Under the pieces are notes generated by a model. It saw nothing but the letters and a program-made list of their open reading frames with translations. It searched no databases and was not told the origin of the DNA. A stretch of DNA of 64,000 nt from Lysinibacillus sp. SGAir0095 (GTDB taxonomy: Bacteria > Bacillota > Bacilli > Bacillales_A > Planococcaceae). This document shows, one piece after another, positions 45,504 to 54,723 of this stretch; positions within the stretch are counted from its first letter, which is position 1, and the number at the start of each line of letters is the position of its first letter. Location: contig NZ_CP028083.1 of NCBI RefSeq assembly GCF_005491425.1, positions 192,001-256,000 of the forward strand, read 5' to 3'. The position numbers and the translations under genes are program-made.

Positions 45504-47765
45504 TTGAGGTATAAGGAACCGAAGTTGAATATTTTAAAACGACTTTTTAATAACGAAGAAAATAGTGTGGTGACTGAACAGAATAAAGATAATTCTGAGC
45601 TAAATAGTCATCCTGTGGAAATAGAAGAAACAATGCTAATAAATGAGATTAATAGCTTTCAATATATATTTGATAACTTAACATCTGGAATTTGGATGCG
45701 TGAGGAAATTCATGGTGACTTACTCTACGCTTCAAAGGGGTTTGAGGCGATTCTAAATCTCCCCTTAAAAGTAATATATGAAACGCCCTCTTTAAGAAAT
45801 AAGATGGTCCATCCATTGCATAAAAAAGAAGTGGCTACTAATTTTGAGTTGCTTGCTCAAGGGAAAACGGTTCAAATGCTTTATCCTATCACGGATGGAA
45901 AAGGACAAAAAAAGTGGTTGCTGGAGCAAATTGTCCCAAGGGTTAATAAAGAAGGTGTTGTCACTCAGATTTTCGGCATGATAACAGATGTCACCCACGA
46001 GATGGATAACGAAGAAAAACTCAATTTTTTGGCGAACTATGATTCCTTGACAAGACTACCAAATCAAAAAAGTCTATTTGAAAAGCTAGATCAAGATTGT
46101 AGGGAGCGCAAAACTTTTGCTCTTTTTTATCTAGATATCGACCGCTTCTATGTCATTAATAATTCTTTAGGATATCAAATTGGCGATGAAGCCTTAAAAA
46201 AGATTGCCTTGCGTCTAACCGAGCTGACGCCTGAAGATGGATACCTTGCACGATTAAATAGTAATGATTTTATTATCATTTTCAAGAATTATCGTGATGA
46301 AAAGGAAGTTTATCAGTTAGCGGAAAAAATCCTTCGCTCCTTTGAAGAGGCTTTTACCGTCCAGGATTATGTATTACATATTACAACAAGTATCGGTATT
46401 ACCTTTTTTCCTGAGGAAGGGGAGCGTAGGCTAACATTATTGGAGAATGCTCATACTGCTCTTTATCAAGCAAAACGACAGGGGAAAAATACTTACCAAT
46501 TGTTTTCGCACTCTAGAGATATTCCGTCCTATAAGAAATATGTCCTTGACCGGGATATGCGACTAGCTTTATTAAATGGCGAGTTCACCTTATATTTTCA
46601 GCCTCAAGTTGAACCGAGTAAAGGGTTCATTGTTGGGGCAGAAGTGCTCCTTCGCTGGCAGCATCCTGAATGGGGAGATATTTCGCCAGCAGAATTTATT
46701 CCATTAGCGGAAGAAAATCATATGGTTAATCAAATCATAGATTGGGAAATTGAAAAAGTTTGTACCATTCTTCATGATTGGAAGAAAAAGGGCTACCGCC
46801 TCTATCCGGTTTCGATAAATATCTCACCGATTCGTTTTATGAAAAAGGGTTTGGTAGAATTCATACAAGCTCAATTAGAAAAATATGAGGTGAATCCTCA
46901 TTATTTAGAATTAGAGATTACCGAAAGCTCGCTTATAAAAACGGATCAAACGGTTTTAACAATCTTAAAGGAATTGAAGGCGTTAGGGGTAAAAGTAGCG
47001 ATTGATGATTTCGGAACAGGATATTCGTCATTGGACTATTTAAGAAAAATTAAACCAGATACCATTAAAATCGACAAAACCTTTATAAACAACATTAAAA
47101 GTGAAAGTGAAATTGATAAAGGTGTTATTGCTTCAATCTTATTTTTAGGAAAACGATTGGATATGAAAGTAGTTGCTGAAGGAGTAGAAGAAAAGGATCA
47201 GCTAGAGTTTTTAAAGCAAAATGAATGTGATATGATTCAAGGCTTCCTATTTTCAGAGCCTGTACCACAGGAGAAGTATGAAAAACTAATCCAGGTAGGG
47301 TATTTAAAAGCAGTACAAAGGACGAAAAAGAAAACTGGCATGCGAGAAAATCGGAAATACTATCGATTTGAATTACCATTCCACATCCATGGTAAAATGA
47401 CCATTGCAGAAGTAAATGATCAGGTTGTCCAGGTCGGTTCGACACCGGTATTAATAGAAAATTTTAGTTTAGCCGGTATTAAAATATTATCGAATTTAAA
47501 ACTGCCAGTGAACTCCAATATGAAATTTAAATTTGAATTTAAAGTACTGGGTGAAGTAATTGAGGTCTATGGGAAATTACGTTGGATTGAAGATGAGCTT
47601 CAGGACGTTTACTCATATGGAGTAATATTTAATTTAAATCGTACATTAGAAGACAACCTGGCTCGACTGATTAATCGAATGACCACTTTAAGAATCAAAA
47701 ATCAAGCAATTCCAAACACAGAATTTGTCTATGATCAAGTAACGAAATTTTTTAGTAAAGAGTAA
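45504..47765 (+). CDS. PAS-GGDEF-EAL-PilZ protein, c-di-GMP phosphodiesterase/sensor
   Basis: About 753 residues, no membrane segment. PAS (~50-170), GGDEF domain (~180-340) whose active-site motif is NSNDF instead of GGDEF, so cyclase activity should be lost; EAL domain (~350-590) with AEVLLRW in place of EAL (the ExL form is tolerated), ELEITES, IDDFGTGYSSLDYL and VAEGVEE intact, so it should hydrolyse c-di-GMP; and a C-terminal PilZ domain with RKYYRFELP and ENFSLAG, the c-di-GMP-binding pattern. Start: TTG 45504 fits AGGAGG better than GTG 45495. Single gene. Confidence 0.9.
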   Translation: MRYKEPKLNILKRLFNNEENSVVTEQNKDNSELNSHPVEIEETMLINEINSFQYIFDNLTSGIWMREEIHGDLLYASKGFEAILNLPLKVIYETPSLRNKMVHPLHKKEVATNFELLAQGKTVQMLYPITDGKGQKKWLLEQIVPRVNKEGVVTQIFGMITDVTHEMDNEEKLNFLANYDSLTRLPNQKSLFEKLDQDCRERKTFALFYLDIDRFYVINNSLGYQIGDEALKKIALRLTELTPEDGYLARLNSNDFIIIFKNYRDEKEVYQLAEKILRSFEEAFTVQDYVLHITTSIGITFFPEEGERRLTLLENAHTALYQAKRQGKNTYQLFSHSRDIPSYKKYVLDRDMRLALLNGEFTLYFQPQVEPSKGFIVGAEVLLRWQHPEWGDISPAEFIPLAEENHMVNQIIDWEIEKVCTILHDWKKKGYRLYPVSINISPIRFMKKGLVEFIQAQLEKYEVNPHYLELEITESSLIKTDQTVLTILKELKALGVKVAIDDFGTGYSSLDYLRKIKPDTIKIDKTFINNIKSESEIDKGVIASILFLGKRLDMKVVAEGVEEKDQLEFLKQNECDMIQGFLFSEPVPQEKYEKLIQVGYLKAVQRTKKKTGMRENRKYYRFELPFHIHGKMTIAEVNDQVVQVGSTPVLIENFSLAGIKILSNLKLPVNSNMKFKFEFKVLGEVIEVYGKLRWIEDELQDVYSYGVIFNLNRTLEDNLARLINRMTTLRIKNQAIPNTEFVYDQVTKFFSKE

Positions 47766-47770
47766 AGAAG

Positions 47771-47818
47771 AAGCCATATAGAACAGTTATGTATTAACAT
47801 TCCATATGGCTTTTTTTG
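47771..47818. terminator. Bidirectional terminator between the EAL gene and yugN
   Basis: AAGCCATAT/ATATGGCTT stem with a T-run on the plus strand. Confidence 0.75.
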
Positions 47819-47823
47819 AATTG

Positions 47824-48234
47824 TTAATTAAGGTATTGAAGGACCTTCTCAACGACTTGTTCACCAGCTTGCACCCATTTGTGTTTATTTTCAATCTTTC
47901 CATCTTTGTCAACAGGAGTTTGGAATTGACTAAATCCTGTTGCTTCAAGGAGGGAGCCTTCATCAAAGTCTAAACCATAATTGATTACATGTTTAATGAC
48001 ATATGGCGTTTTGAATTGTATATGTGCACTATCAGAATCAAGCACCCCACTAATGACAACAAAGGGTAATCTTAAATAAATTGTTTCCCCGTCTTTCTTT
48101 GACAAAGTGGCATCAAAAAAACCACGATCGTAATCCCAGTAACCCCCAAGACAAAAACCATAGTTTTTTAGTTTGTCACGCAAATAACCAAATTGTGCAT
48201 GTTTTCCTTCTAGTTCGGATTCGAATTGTAGCAT
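47824..48234 (-). CDS. yugN: YugN-like family protein
   Basis: A 136-residue cytoplasmic protein matching the YugN-like family: LRDKLKNYGFCLGGYWDYDRGFFDA near the N terminus, a beta-rich middle (IYLRLPFVVISG) and ALLEATGF-like NYGLDFDEGSLLEATGF near the end. B. subtilis YugN has the same length. Function unknown. GAGGAGTTAAATACC precedes the ATG. Single gene. Confidence 0.85.
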   Translation of the reverse strand: MLQFESELEGKHAQFGYLRDKLKNYGFCLGGYWDYDRGFFDATLSKKDGETIYLRLPFVVISGVLDSDSAHIQFKTPYVIKHVINYGLDFDEGSLLEATGFSQFQTPVDKDGKIENKHKWVQAGEQVVEKVLQYLN

Positions 48235-48327
48235 TGGTATTTAACTCCTCCATCTCTTTCTTGCTAAAAGGATAGACAAAAATGGAAGAAGCAATACGTA
48301 AAACTTGCAATAGAAAAACACAAACTA

Positions 48328-49122
48328 CTACATGATTGTGTTTTTGTTGTGACTATCAATTGGAATCTTTTCTAGAGCGTTTTCAGCACTTGAAAATGGA
48401 GGTCGTATTAATAGCAATCTTTCCAGATAATCAGTAACTTCAGCTGGAAGCTGTAGCTCTTCTTGCCAACTTCTTTCTTTCTTTGTGGTTGGAGTGTATG
48501 TAGAATACAGTAAAAAAAGCAGAAAATGCCCAATAAAATAAAGATCACTAATATGATTTTCTGCTCGTTTCGGGTTGTTTATTGCATCGAATTTCATCTC
48601 TTTTTTCAGGAAAGCCGCTAAACCAAAATCGATAATGTTAAGTGTGTGATTCTTTATTAATATATTTGGAATTCGTAAATCCCGATGGACAATCCCTTTA
48701 TTATGGAACTCTATAATGATTTTAAGCAGTTCCTTCGTAATTTGGAGCGATTGTTCAAGTGAGAACGATTGCCCATCTTGAAAAATAGCCTGTTCAAAGG
48801 TCTTTCCCTCTATATAATCCATAATATAAAATGGGATATCTTCAATTTCCCCATACGTAATTAGAGCAGGCACATTTGGAAGCCCAAATTCTTTCAGTAT
48901 TTTTATTTCCTGCTCAAATTTTTGCCGTATGCTTTTTTTATGTCGGTGCTTTGTTTTCATTCGTTTCAACACATATTTATGAGTGGTGGAATCTTCTAGC
49001 AAGTAGGCAACCCCGTAAGCTCCGACACCAATTTCTTCAATAAATAGATAGGGTGTTTCAGTTGCAATATAGTCTTTTACGAGCTGATCATATTTCTTTT
49101 CGGAAAAGTATTGAAGCACCAT
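48328..49122 (-). CDS. Hanks-type Ser/Thr protein kinase, soluble
   Basis: A 264-residue kinase without membrane or PASTA segments. Gly-rich loop IGVGAYGVAYLL (31-42), Lys K53, catalytic HRDLRIPN (146-153) and DFG (165-167) are intact; the loop RDLRIPN rather than RDLKxxN is unusual. The C-terminal lobe is short. Its ATG shares TAATG with the stop of the small basic protein upstream, so the two are translationally coupled. Related soluble Bacillus kinases (YbdM, YrzF types) are linked to sporulation or unknown roles. Confidence 0.85.
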   Translation of the reverse strand: MVLQYFSEKKYDQLVKDYIATETPYLFIEEIGVGAYGVAYLLEDSTTHKYVLKRMKTKHRHKKSIRQKFEQEIKILKEFGLPNVPALITYGEIEDIPFYIMDYIEGKTFEQAIFQDGQSFSLEQSLQITKELLKIIIEFHNKGIVHRDLRIPNILIKNHTLNIIDFGLAAFLKKEMKFDAINNPKRAENHISDLYFIGHFLLFLLYSTYTPTTKKERSWQEELQLPAEVTDYLERLLLIRPPFSSAENALEKIPIDSHNKNTIM

Positions 49123-49307
49123 TAGCTACTGAAAAAGCTGCGGGAACTTCTAGAACCGAAAAAGCCAGAGCTGCGTTTATAGCCTTTTTTATAATGCCTA
49201 TGACCATAGTAATTATGTTTGTTAGAATAACTTCTACGGCTACTTGAAGAGTGACGACGTTTTCCATGACCACTACCTAATAATCCTTTTATAATCTTAT
49301 CAAACAT
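49122..49307 (-). CDS. Small basic Ser/Arg/Tyr/His-rich protein coupled to a kinase
   Basis: A 61-residue protein. After MFDKIIKGLLGSGHG it is almost wholly Ser, Arg, Lys, His, Tyr and Gly (RRHSSSSRRSYSNKH, SSGFFGSRSSRSFF). Predicted pI is very high; likely unfolded and nucleic-acid- or surface-binding, and full of possible phosphorylation sites. AGAGAGGACAGATAAT precedes the ATG, and its stop overlaps the kinase start (TAATG). Context makes it a candidate kinase substrate or partner. I recognise no named family. Confidence 0.65.
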   Translation of the reverse strand: MFDKIIKGLLGSGHGKRRHSSSSRRSYSNKHNYYGHRHYKKGYKRSSGFFGSRSSRSFFSS

Positions 49308-49466
49308 ATTATCTGTCCTCTCTAATAGAAAGTATTTTTGTTGTATTTTTCTTTATATTTATTATACGTATAAAAATGAAAGAAGTTTCATCGGCTGTAT
49401 ATGTTTTTCAAAGGGGAAATAGTGTATGGAACTATAGACAGCATGACATAGAAGGTGTACAGTAAA

Positions 49467-49487
49467 ATAGTTAGTTAGGGTAACTAT
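49467..49487. promoter_or_regulatory. Candidate MarR operator
   Basis: ATAGTTA-N7-TAACTAT, perfect 7-base arms, 20 bases before the marR start; suits autorepression. Confidence 0.5.
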
Positions 49488-49506
49488 CTATTTAGGAGGA
49501 TTTAAA

Positions 49507-49929
49507 ATGAACGATATGGAACCAACACTTTTTGATAGCTATAGAGACTTATATAGACCCTATGTAAATTCAGTGAACAATCGATTAGCAAAGCATCAAT
49601 TATATACATCACAGTGGGTAGTTTTACGTTTGATCAAAATTAGAAAGTCATGTACCTTAGCTGAATTGGCAAAAGAAACGCGAGTTGAAAAGCCAAGTGT
49701 TACGCGTATTATTCAAAAGCTGATAGAGCTTGGGTACGTCGAAATTACCGCTGGAGACGATAAAAGAGAAAAAATTGTCCAACTAACGCTACTTGGTTTT
49801 GAGGTATATACATCGATAGAGCAAGAGTTATCTACATATTTAAACGAGCTGACGGAAGGCATTAATAAGGCGGATTTAAGGATTGCTCGGGATGTACTAA
49901 GTCAAATTCTGGAGAAGTTATTGAAGTAA
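49507..49929 (+). CDS. MarR-family transcriptional regulator
   Basis: A 140-residue winged-helix regulator: TLAELAKETRVEKPSVTRIIQKLIELGYVE (recognition helix and wing) followed by DDKREKIVQLT. AGGAGG precedes the ATG. It lies 25 bases upstream of an MFS gene, so it probably represses its own operon through the palindrome at 49467-49487 until a ligand binds. Confidence 0.9.
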   Translation: MNDMEPTLFDSYRDLYRPYVNSVNNRLAKHQLYTSQWVVLRLIKIRKSCTLAELAKETRVEKPSVTRIIQKLIELGYVEITAGDDKREKIVQLTLLGFEVYTSIEQELSTYLNELTEGINKADLRIARDVLSQILEKLLK

Positions 49930-49954
49930 GTTAGAAAAAAGGAGAGGTAAGACG

Positions 49955-51151
49955 GTGGATATAAAAGAGCCATTATGGACCAGAAATTTTATCATGATTT
50001 CTTTGACCAATTTTCTGGTTACTTTGATATTTTATTTGTTAATTGTTGTTATTGCAGGGTTTGCAGTAGATGAATTCAGTGCATCAACAAGTACAGCGGG
50101 ATTAGTTTCAAGTATTTTTATAGTTGGCTCATTATTGGGCCGATTAATTACTGGACGGGTTATTACATCAATTGGTAGTAAAAGGACCTTCCAAATAGGG
50201 TTAATTGCATTTCTCATTACTACATTTGCCTATTTTATCGCTGTAAATTTACCGTTATTAATCTTGATTCGTTTATTGCATGGAATAGCAGTAGGGATCA
50301 TTGGCACAACAACAGGGACTTTAATTGCACAAATTATTCCACCAACAAGACGTGGTGAAGGAATAGGCTATTTTAGTATGAGTGCTGTACTGGCTACGGC
50401 AATAGGCCCGTTTATAGGCATACTACTCACTCAATATACCGAGAGTTTTACTTCTATTTTTATATTCAATGCTATTTTAGTAGTGATTTGTGTATTAATG
50501 TATTTCACAGTGAATTTGAATAATATAAAAGCACCTGCGAAAGCGTTGGAGGAATCGAACGAAAAAGGATTTAAACTGAGTAACTATATCGAACCAAAAG
50601 CGCTGCCAATCTCAATTATTGTGTTATTTATTGGATTTGCCTACTCTGGTGTGATGTCGTTTCTGTCATTCTATTCAGAGAGTATCAATTTAGTAAAAGC
50701 AGGGAGCTTCTTTTTCCTAGTCTATGCGATTACTATTCTATGTACCCGCCCAATCACTGGGCCGTTAATGGATCGAAAAGGGGCAAATATTGTGGCATAT
50801 CCGGCTTTAGGTATATTTGCTATCGGGATGCTGTTATTTAGCCAAGCGACAAATTCGTTGCTTTTTTTAGTCGCAGCAGGTTTAATCGGAATCGGGTACG
50901 GCAACATGAACTCCATTGCACAAGCGTTGGCTGTAAAATCAACTGAGCCTCATCGCTACGGTTTAGCGACATCAACATATTTCATACTGCTTGACATCGG
51001 ATTAGGAGTAGGTCCATTTATTTTAGGACTAATTGAACCTCACACAACATACCGTATGCTATTTTTAGCAATGGTTCCTGTTATACTAGTTGCTTTAGTT
51101 TTATACTATGTATTAGTTCATAAAAAGAACCGGATTCAAGAACAATACTAA
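49955..51151 (+). CDS. MFS transporter (drug exporter-like)
   Basis: A 398-residue, twelve-helix MFS protein. Motif A-like GSLLGRLITGRVITSIGSKR follows helix 2, and the RLLHGIAVGIIGTTTGT segment is typical of DHA1 efflux pumps. GTG 49955 follows AAAGGAGAGG. Co-transcribed with the marR gene, which argues for inducible export of a toxic compound; substrate unknown. Confidence 0.86.
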   Translation: MDIKEPLWTRNFIMISLTNFLVTLIFYLLIVVIAGFAVDEFSASTSTAGLVSSIFIVGSLLGRLITGRVITSIGSKRTFQIGLIAFLITTFAYFIAVNLPLLILIRLLHGIAVGIIGTTTGTLIAQIIPPTRRGEGIGYFSMSAVLATAIGPFIGILLTQYTESFTSIFIFNAILVVICVLMYFTVNLNNIKAPAKALEESNEKGFKLSNYIEPKALPISIIVLFIGFAYSGVMSFLSFYSESINLVKAGSFFFLVYAITILCTRPITGPLMDRKGANIVAYPALGIFAIGMLLFSQATNSLLFLVAAGLIGIGYGNMNSIAQALAVKSTEPHRYGLATSTYFILLDIGLGVGPFILGLIEPHTTYRMLFLAMVPVILVALVLYYVLVHKKNRIQEQY

Positions 51152-51175
51152 TTGTTCTTGAATCTGGTATTTTTA
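51130..51175 (+). terminator. Terminator of the marR-MFS operon
   Basis: CCGGATTCAAGAACAAT paired with ATTGTTCTTGAATCTGG, followed by TATTTTTATC. Confidence 0.85.
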
Positions 51176-51261
51176 TCGTTGGAAAATATCTAGTTGCTGT
51201 ACACTAGCCCCTCATGGTGGTTAAGTCCTCTTCCTGCGTTATGAAGTAGCTTGTGCTTTTC

Positions 51262-52914
51262 CTATTCTTCCATGTAGACATCGCCGTCTTTATAAGTCAT
51301 TTGTTCAGGGTATCTCAGGTTGACAACAGCATCTTGAATTTCTTGTGAAGGTGGTTTTGTTGCAAGGGAGACAATGATGTTAGTTGCAAATGCTGCGATT
51401 GCACCGAATACACCAGCACCTGTATCAATAATACCTAAAATCGTAAATCCGCCATATTTTGCAGCGAATATATACGTTAAGGTTACGGCTAAGCCGACAA
51501 TTAACCCAGAGATTAAACCTTTTGAATTCGAACGCTTCCACCATACCCCTAATACTAAGGCAGGGAAGAATGTACCTGTTGCTATTGCGAAGGCCCAAGC
51601 AACAATTTGCGTAATGGCTCCAGGTGGATTCAAGGCAACTAAACCAGCTAGAAGTGTGGCTACAACAATTGTGATACGTCCCACATTTAAACGTTGTTTA
51701 TCAGTCGCTGTTGGTCGTAAAACTCGATAGTAAATATCATGTGCAAAGGCCGAAGAAATCGCAATTAATAAACCCCCTGCAGTTGAAAGCGCGGCAGCCA
51801 TTGCACCAGCAGCTACTAAACCGATAACAAATACACCTAAGTTTGCTATTTCCGGAGTTGCCATTACTACAATATCGTTTGCAATAATTAACTCATTCCA
51901 TTGCAGGATTCCATCTGCACTTGTATCGGCTACTTTTAAAAGCCCAGTGTCTACCCAAGTTTTCGTCCATGCAGGAAGTTCAGCAATTTTACTGCCAGCC
52001 ACTTGAGTCATTAAGATAAACCGAGAGAATGCTGCATAAGCTGGTGCAGAGAAGTATAGTAATCCGATGAATAATAATGCCCAAGCACCTGACCAACGTG
52101 CAGCTTTCATCGTTGATACTGTATAGAAGCGAGCGATTACGTGAGGAAGGCCTGCTGTACCGGCCATCAATGTAAACATAAGTGCAAGGAATTGCCACTT
52201 GGTTCCTTTTTCGAACGGTGCAAAGTATTCTGATAGACCCAATTCTCGATCGAGTTCCCCAAGCTTACCGACAATTTCACCATAAGATAGCCATGGTAGT
52301 GGGTTGCCAGTGATTTGTAAAGACATAAAAATAACAGGTACAAGATAGGCAACGATTAAAACAATATATTGTGCTACCTGTGTCCATGTAATCCCTTTCA
52401 TTCCGCCAAAAGCCGCATAAATCGCAATTAGGACGACGCCAATCATTGTTCCTAACTTCGCATCAATTTCGAATAATCGACCAATTACAACCCCAGATCC
52501 AGATAATTGACCGATGGAGTAGGTGAAACTAATAATCATCGTACAAATGGCTGCTATGATAAGTGCGGTTTTACTCTTGTAACGGTCACCGATAAATTCA
52601 GGAACAGTATAACTTCCAGACTTTCTAAGTTGTGGAGCTAATAAGAAGGTTAGAAGTAAATAACCACCAGTCCAGCCCATAATATAAGCTAATCCATCGT
52701 AGCCGAGCATCATTATTGTTCCGGCCATACCGATAAAGGAAGCAGCACTCATCCAGTCCGCACCGATTGCCATCCCGTTCCAAATTGGTGGAACGCCTCG
52801 GCCGGCAACATAAAATTCCGAAGTTCCTTTTGCCTTATTAAATACTGCAATAAAAATGTATAAAGCAAATGTTGCCAAAATTATTGCCATTGAAGTAATA
52901 AACTGTGTATCCAA
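51262..52914 (-). CDS. Sodium:solute symporter (VC_2705 / acetate-permease-like)
   Basis: A 550-residue SSS-family transporter with 13 helices: FYVAGRGVPPIWNGMAIGADWMSA near residue 35, GSYTVPEFIGDRY, and AAGAMAAALSTAGGLL near residue 370 for sodium binding. A loop near residue 335 (DTSADGILQWNELI) looks like an EF-hand. The small DUF4212 subunit gene lies directly upstream, which defines the VC_2705 subfamily (two-component symporters for acetate or related carboxylates). TTG start behind AAAGGGGGA. Confidence 0.9.
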   Translation of the reverse strand: MDTQFITSMAIILATFALYIFIAVFNKAKGTSEFYVAGRGVPPIWNGMAIGADWMSAASFIGMAGTIMMLGYDGLAYIMGWTGGYLLLTFLLAPQLRKSGSYTVPEFIGDRYKSKTALIIAAICTMIISFTYSIGQLSGSGVVIGRLFEIDAKLGTMIGVVLIAIYAAFGGMKGITWTQVAQYIVLIVAYLVPVIFMSLQITGNPLPWLSYGEIVGKLGELDRELGLSEYFAPFEKGTKWQFLALMFTLMAGTAGLPHVIARFYTVSTMKAARWSGAWALLFIGLLYFSAPAYAAFSRFILMTQVAGSKIAELPAWTKTWVDTGLLKVADTSADGILQWNELIIANDIVVMATPEIANLGVFVIGLVAAGAMAAALSTAGGLLIAISSAFAHDIYYRVLRPTATDKQRLNVGRITIVVATLLAGLVALNPPGAITQIVAWAFAIATGTFFPALVLGVWWKRSNSKGLISGLIVGLAVTLTYIFAAKYGGFTILGIIDTGAGVFGAIAAFATNIIVSLATKPPSQEIQDAVVNLRYPEQMTYKDGDVYMEE

Positions 52915-52947
52915 TAACCATCCCCCTTTATCTTCATAATTCAGTTA

Positions 52948-53250
52948 TTAATGATCGACAGTCGAATTTCGCCCAATTGATTCGTTTTTGTTATGATCGA
53001 TTCCGTACTTTTTGTCGATTTTATCCCCTACAATGGCATTAACAAACAGTAAGATAATAAACACGGCCAAAGCACCTTGTGCTCCCATGTAATAATGTAA
53101 TGGAAATCCGTTAAAGTAAATATCACTTAAAGGTTCGGCAAATAACACGACACCATAAGAAACAATTGCCCAAATAATAAAGTAAATTATCATATAGGTA
53201 TTTTTCTCTCGAAAGTACGCATCTGCTTTGCTTTTCTCAATTTTTTTCAC
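52948..53250 (-). CDS. DUF4212 small subunit of the sodium:solute symporter
   Basis: A 100-residue protein with two helices (~20-40 and ~55-75) and the family motif KADAYFREKNTYMI at the start. DUF4212 proteins are encoded beside VC_2705-type symporters, as here with a 33-base gap to the large subunit. First gene of the pair. Confidence 0.9.
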   Translation of the reverse strand: MKKIEKSKADAYFREKNTYMIIYFIIWAIVSYGVVLFAEPLSDIYFNGFPLHYYMGAQGALAVFIILLFVNAIVGDKIDKKYGIDHNKNESIGRNSTVDH

Positions 53251-53453
53251 TAGATCACCCCTGTTTTCGATTTCCTAAACCGTCGTTGTAAGGACATTAT
53301 GGTAACTTCCTCTAAATTAAGTTTCCCACTTCCTTTTTGATAGGATTATATTTTTACTTTGCCCAGAAGTAGACAAAGGAAAAATGAAGAAGAAAGATGA
53401 CTAATTGGAACGGTGATAATGGACTTTGAAATAAGAGGTTAGATTGTGAGTGT

Positions 53454-53648
53454 TTACTGTAGGCTAAAAATGAATTTTACGGTATCAAAAAATGGAGCCG
53501 GAACGAGTATGATTTCAACCAATATGTAAAGTACAAGAGCTACGAGAGGCACTGCTAGAAATGCAAAGCGCTTTTTTCTCAACGCGATAAATAAACAAAT
53601 TCCTGTTAGTAAAAGAAAAATGTATAAAATGGCCCTAACCTCCTTCAT
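53454..53648 (-). CDS. Small membrane protein
   Basis: 64 residues with two hydrophobic segments (7-24 and 28-52) around a basic RKKR turn, giving a hairpin in the membrane. The only AAGGAGG lies just after the ATG at 53648, eight bases before an ATT codon, so the start is unclear. No family recognised. Likely real by composition, function unknown. Confidence 0.5.
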   Translation of the reverse strand: MKEVRAILYIFLLLTGICLFIALRKKRFAFLAVPLVALVLYILVEIILVPAPFFDTVKFIFSLQ

Positions 53649-53668
53649 CTTCGACAGCGGATTTCATT

Positions 53669-53884
53669 ATGTTAAAACGTATGAGGAAAAACAAAACAAT
53701 ATTATTATTTTCAAAAGAAAAAATGTTTAAAGGAGTAAAAAATAGCATATTTAATCCATTTTCGGATTGTTTGAGAACAAGCAATAAAAGCTGGCCTGAT
53801 CGATTATTTGCCATAGATTGGTGGTGGGATAAGTGGTGTAATGAAAAGCTGTCGTGGCGTAATATCGTTTCGTATTTCTTATGA
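53669..53884 (+). other. Doubtful small open frame in a 370-base gap
   Basis: The gap 53649-54021 holds one frame whose C-terminal part is protein-like and Trp-rich (AIDWWWDKWCNEKLSWRN). There is no ribosome site before the ATG. It could be a gene remnant or chance; nothing else is seen in the gap except the terminator at 53986-54015. Confidence 0.25.
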
Positions 53885-53985
53885 GGGCAATGTTGACCTA
53901 AGCTAACTGGAGGGAAATATTTCGTTGAAATGATGGTGTATTAGAACAAGAAGGAGGAAAAAGGAAGGACACGAAGAATGATAAA

Positions 53986-54015
53986 TAAAAATTGGCCCTA
54001 AAATGATAGGCCAAT
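53986..54015 (-). terminator. Terminator of the gene at 54022
   Basis: ATTGGCC/GGCCAAT stem; TTTTTATTTA follows on the minus strand. Confidence 0.75.
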
Positions 54016-54021
54016 TATTTC

Positions 54022-54723
54022 TTACAAAATATATTTACAAAAATATTCAGCCATTTCTTGATAGGTTAGGTTCAATTTTCGCATTAGACCCAAGAAGTTG
54101 GATACGACAATGTCAGCTCCTTCTGATTGTTCAAATTGGACACCGTAATCTGTTTGAAGGTAATTGGCGAAATCCCACTTTTCTGGGGAGTTCTGTTTAT
54201 CACCGTTATAATAATTATCCATTTCACTATATAAATCTTCAAAAAATTGTTCAAATAACTCGCTTCGTTCCACTAAATATCGATAAGTACTACTATTTGA
54301 CGGAACTTTTGAGGCATATACATCTCTTGTAACAATTTGAATAATATCTTCCTCATTAATGTATTCGCTTGCGGTTTCTTCAATTACCCATATAGCTGAT
54401 TGAAATAATGGATGGGATTCAAGCGTTTGAACATTTTCGATTTTTTTTCGATAAAACTTCTTTAATATAATGCCTTCATCTGAAACATAAAGAACTTCAT
54501 ATTGAAATGTTGTATCAACATCCCATGTATTATCTTCTTCTAAAATTGCATAGCTCTCGCCATAAAGTATATCTGTATGCATGTGAATTGGTTCAAATTC
54601 GTAATAAGTTGAGCCCTCAACGGCATAGCCAGAATACTTCAAATACACATCTTGAACGTCTCTTTTACTGGGATTCACAAGACATAAGCTGTATTTTTCC
54701 TTTGGAATGACAAATTGAAGAAT
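54022..54723 (-). CDS. Hypothetical acidic protein with apparent ATT start or early frameshift
   Basis: About 233 residues, soluble, acidic, rich in Tyr and Glu (YYEFEPIHMHTD, SELFEQFFEDLYSEMD). No family recognised. The first standard start is GTG 54678, without a ribosome site. The same frame stays protein-like further upstream (LQFVIPKEKYSLCLVNPSKR) to an ATT at 54721-54723, nine bases behind AAGGAG. An ATG lies four bases behind that site but in another frame, giving only a 17-codon peptide. So either ATT is the start or one base is missing after the ATG. Single gene. Confidence 0.6.
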   Translation of the reverse strand: MLQFVIPKEKYSLCLVNPSKRDVQDVYLKYSGYAVEGSTYYEFEPIHMHTDILYGESYAILEEDNTWDVDTTFQYEVLYVSDEGIILKKFYRKKIENVQTLESHPLFQSAIWVIEETASEYINEEDIIQIVTRDVYASKVPSNSSTYRYLVERSELFEQFFEDLYSEMDNYYNGDKQNSPEKWDFANYLQTDYGVQFEQSEGADIVVSNFLGLMRKLNLTYQEMAEYFCKYIL

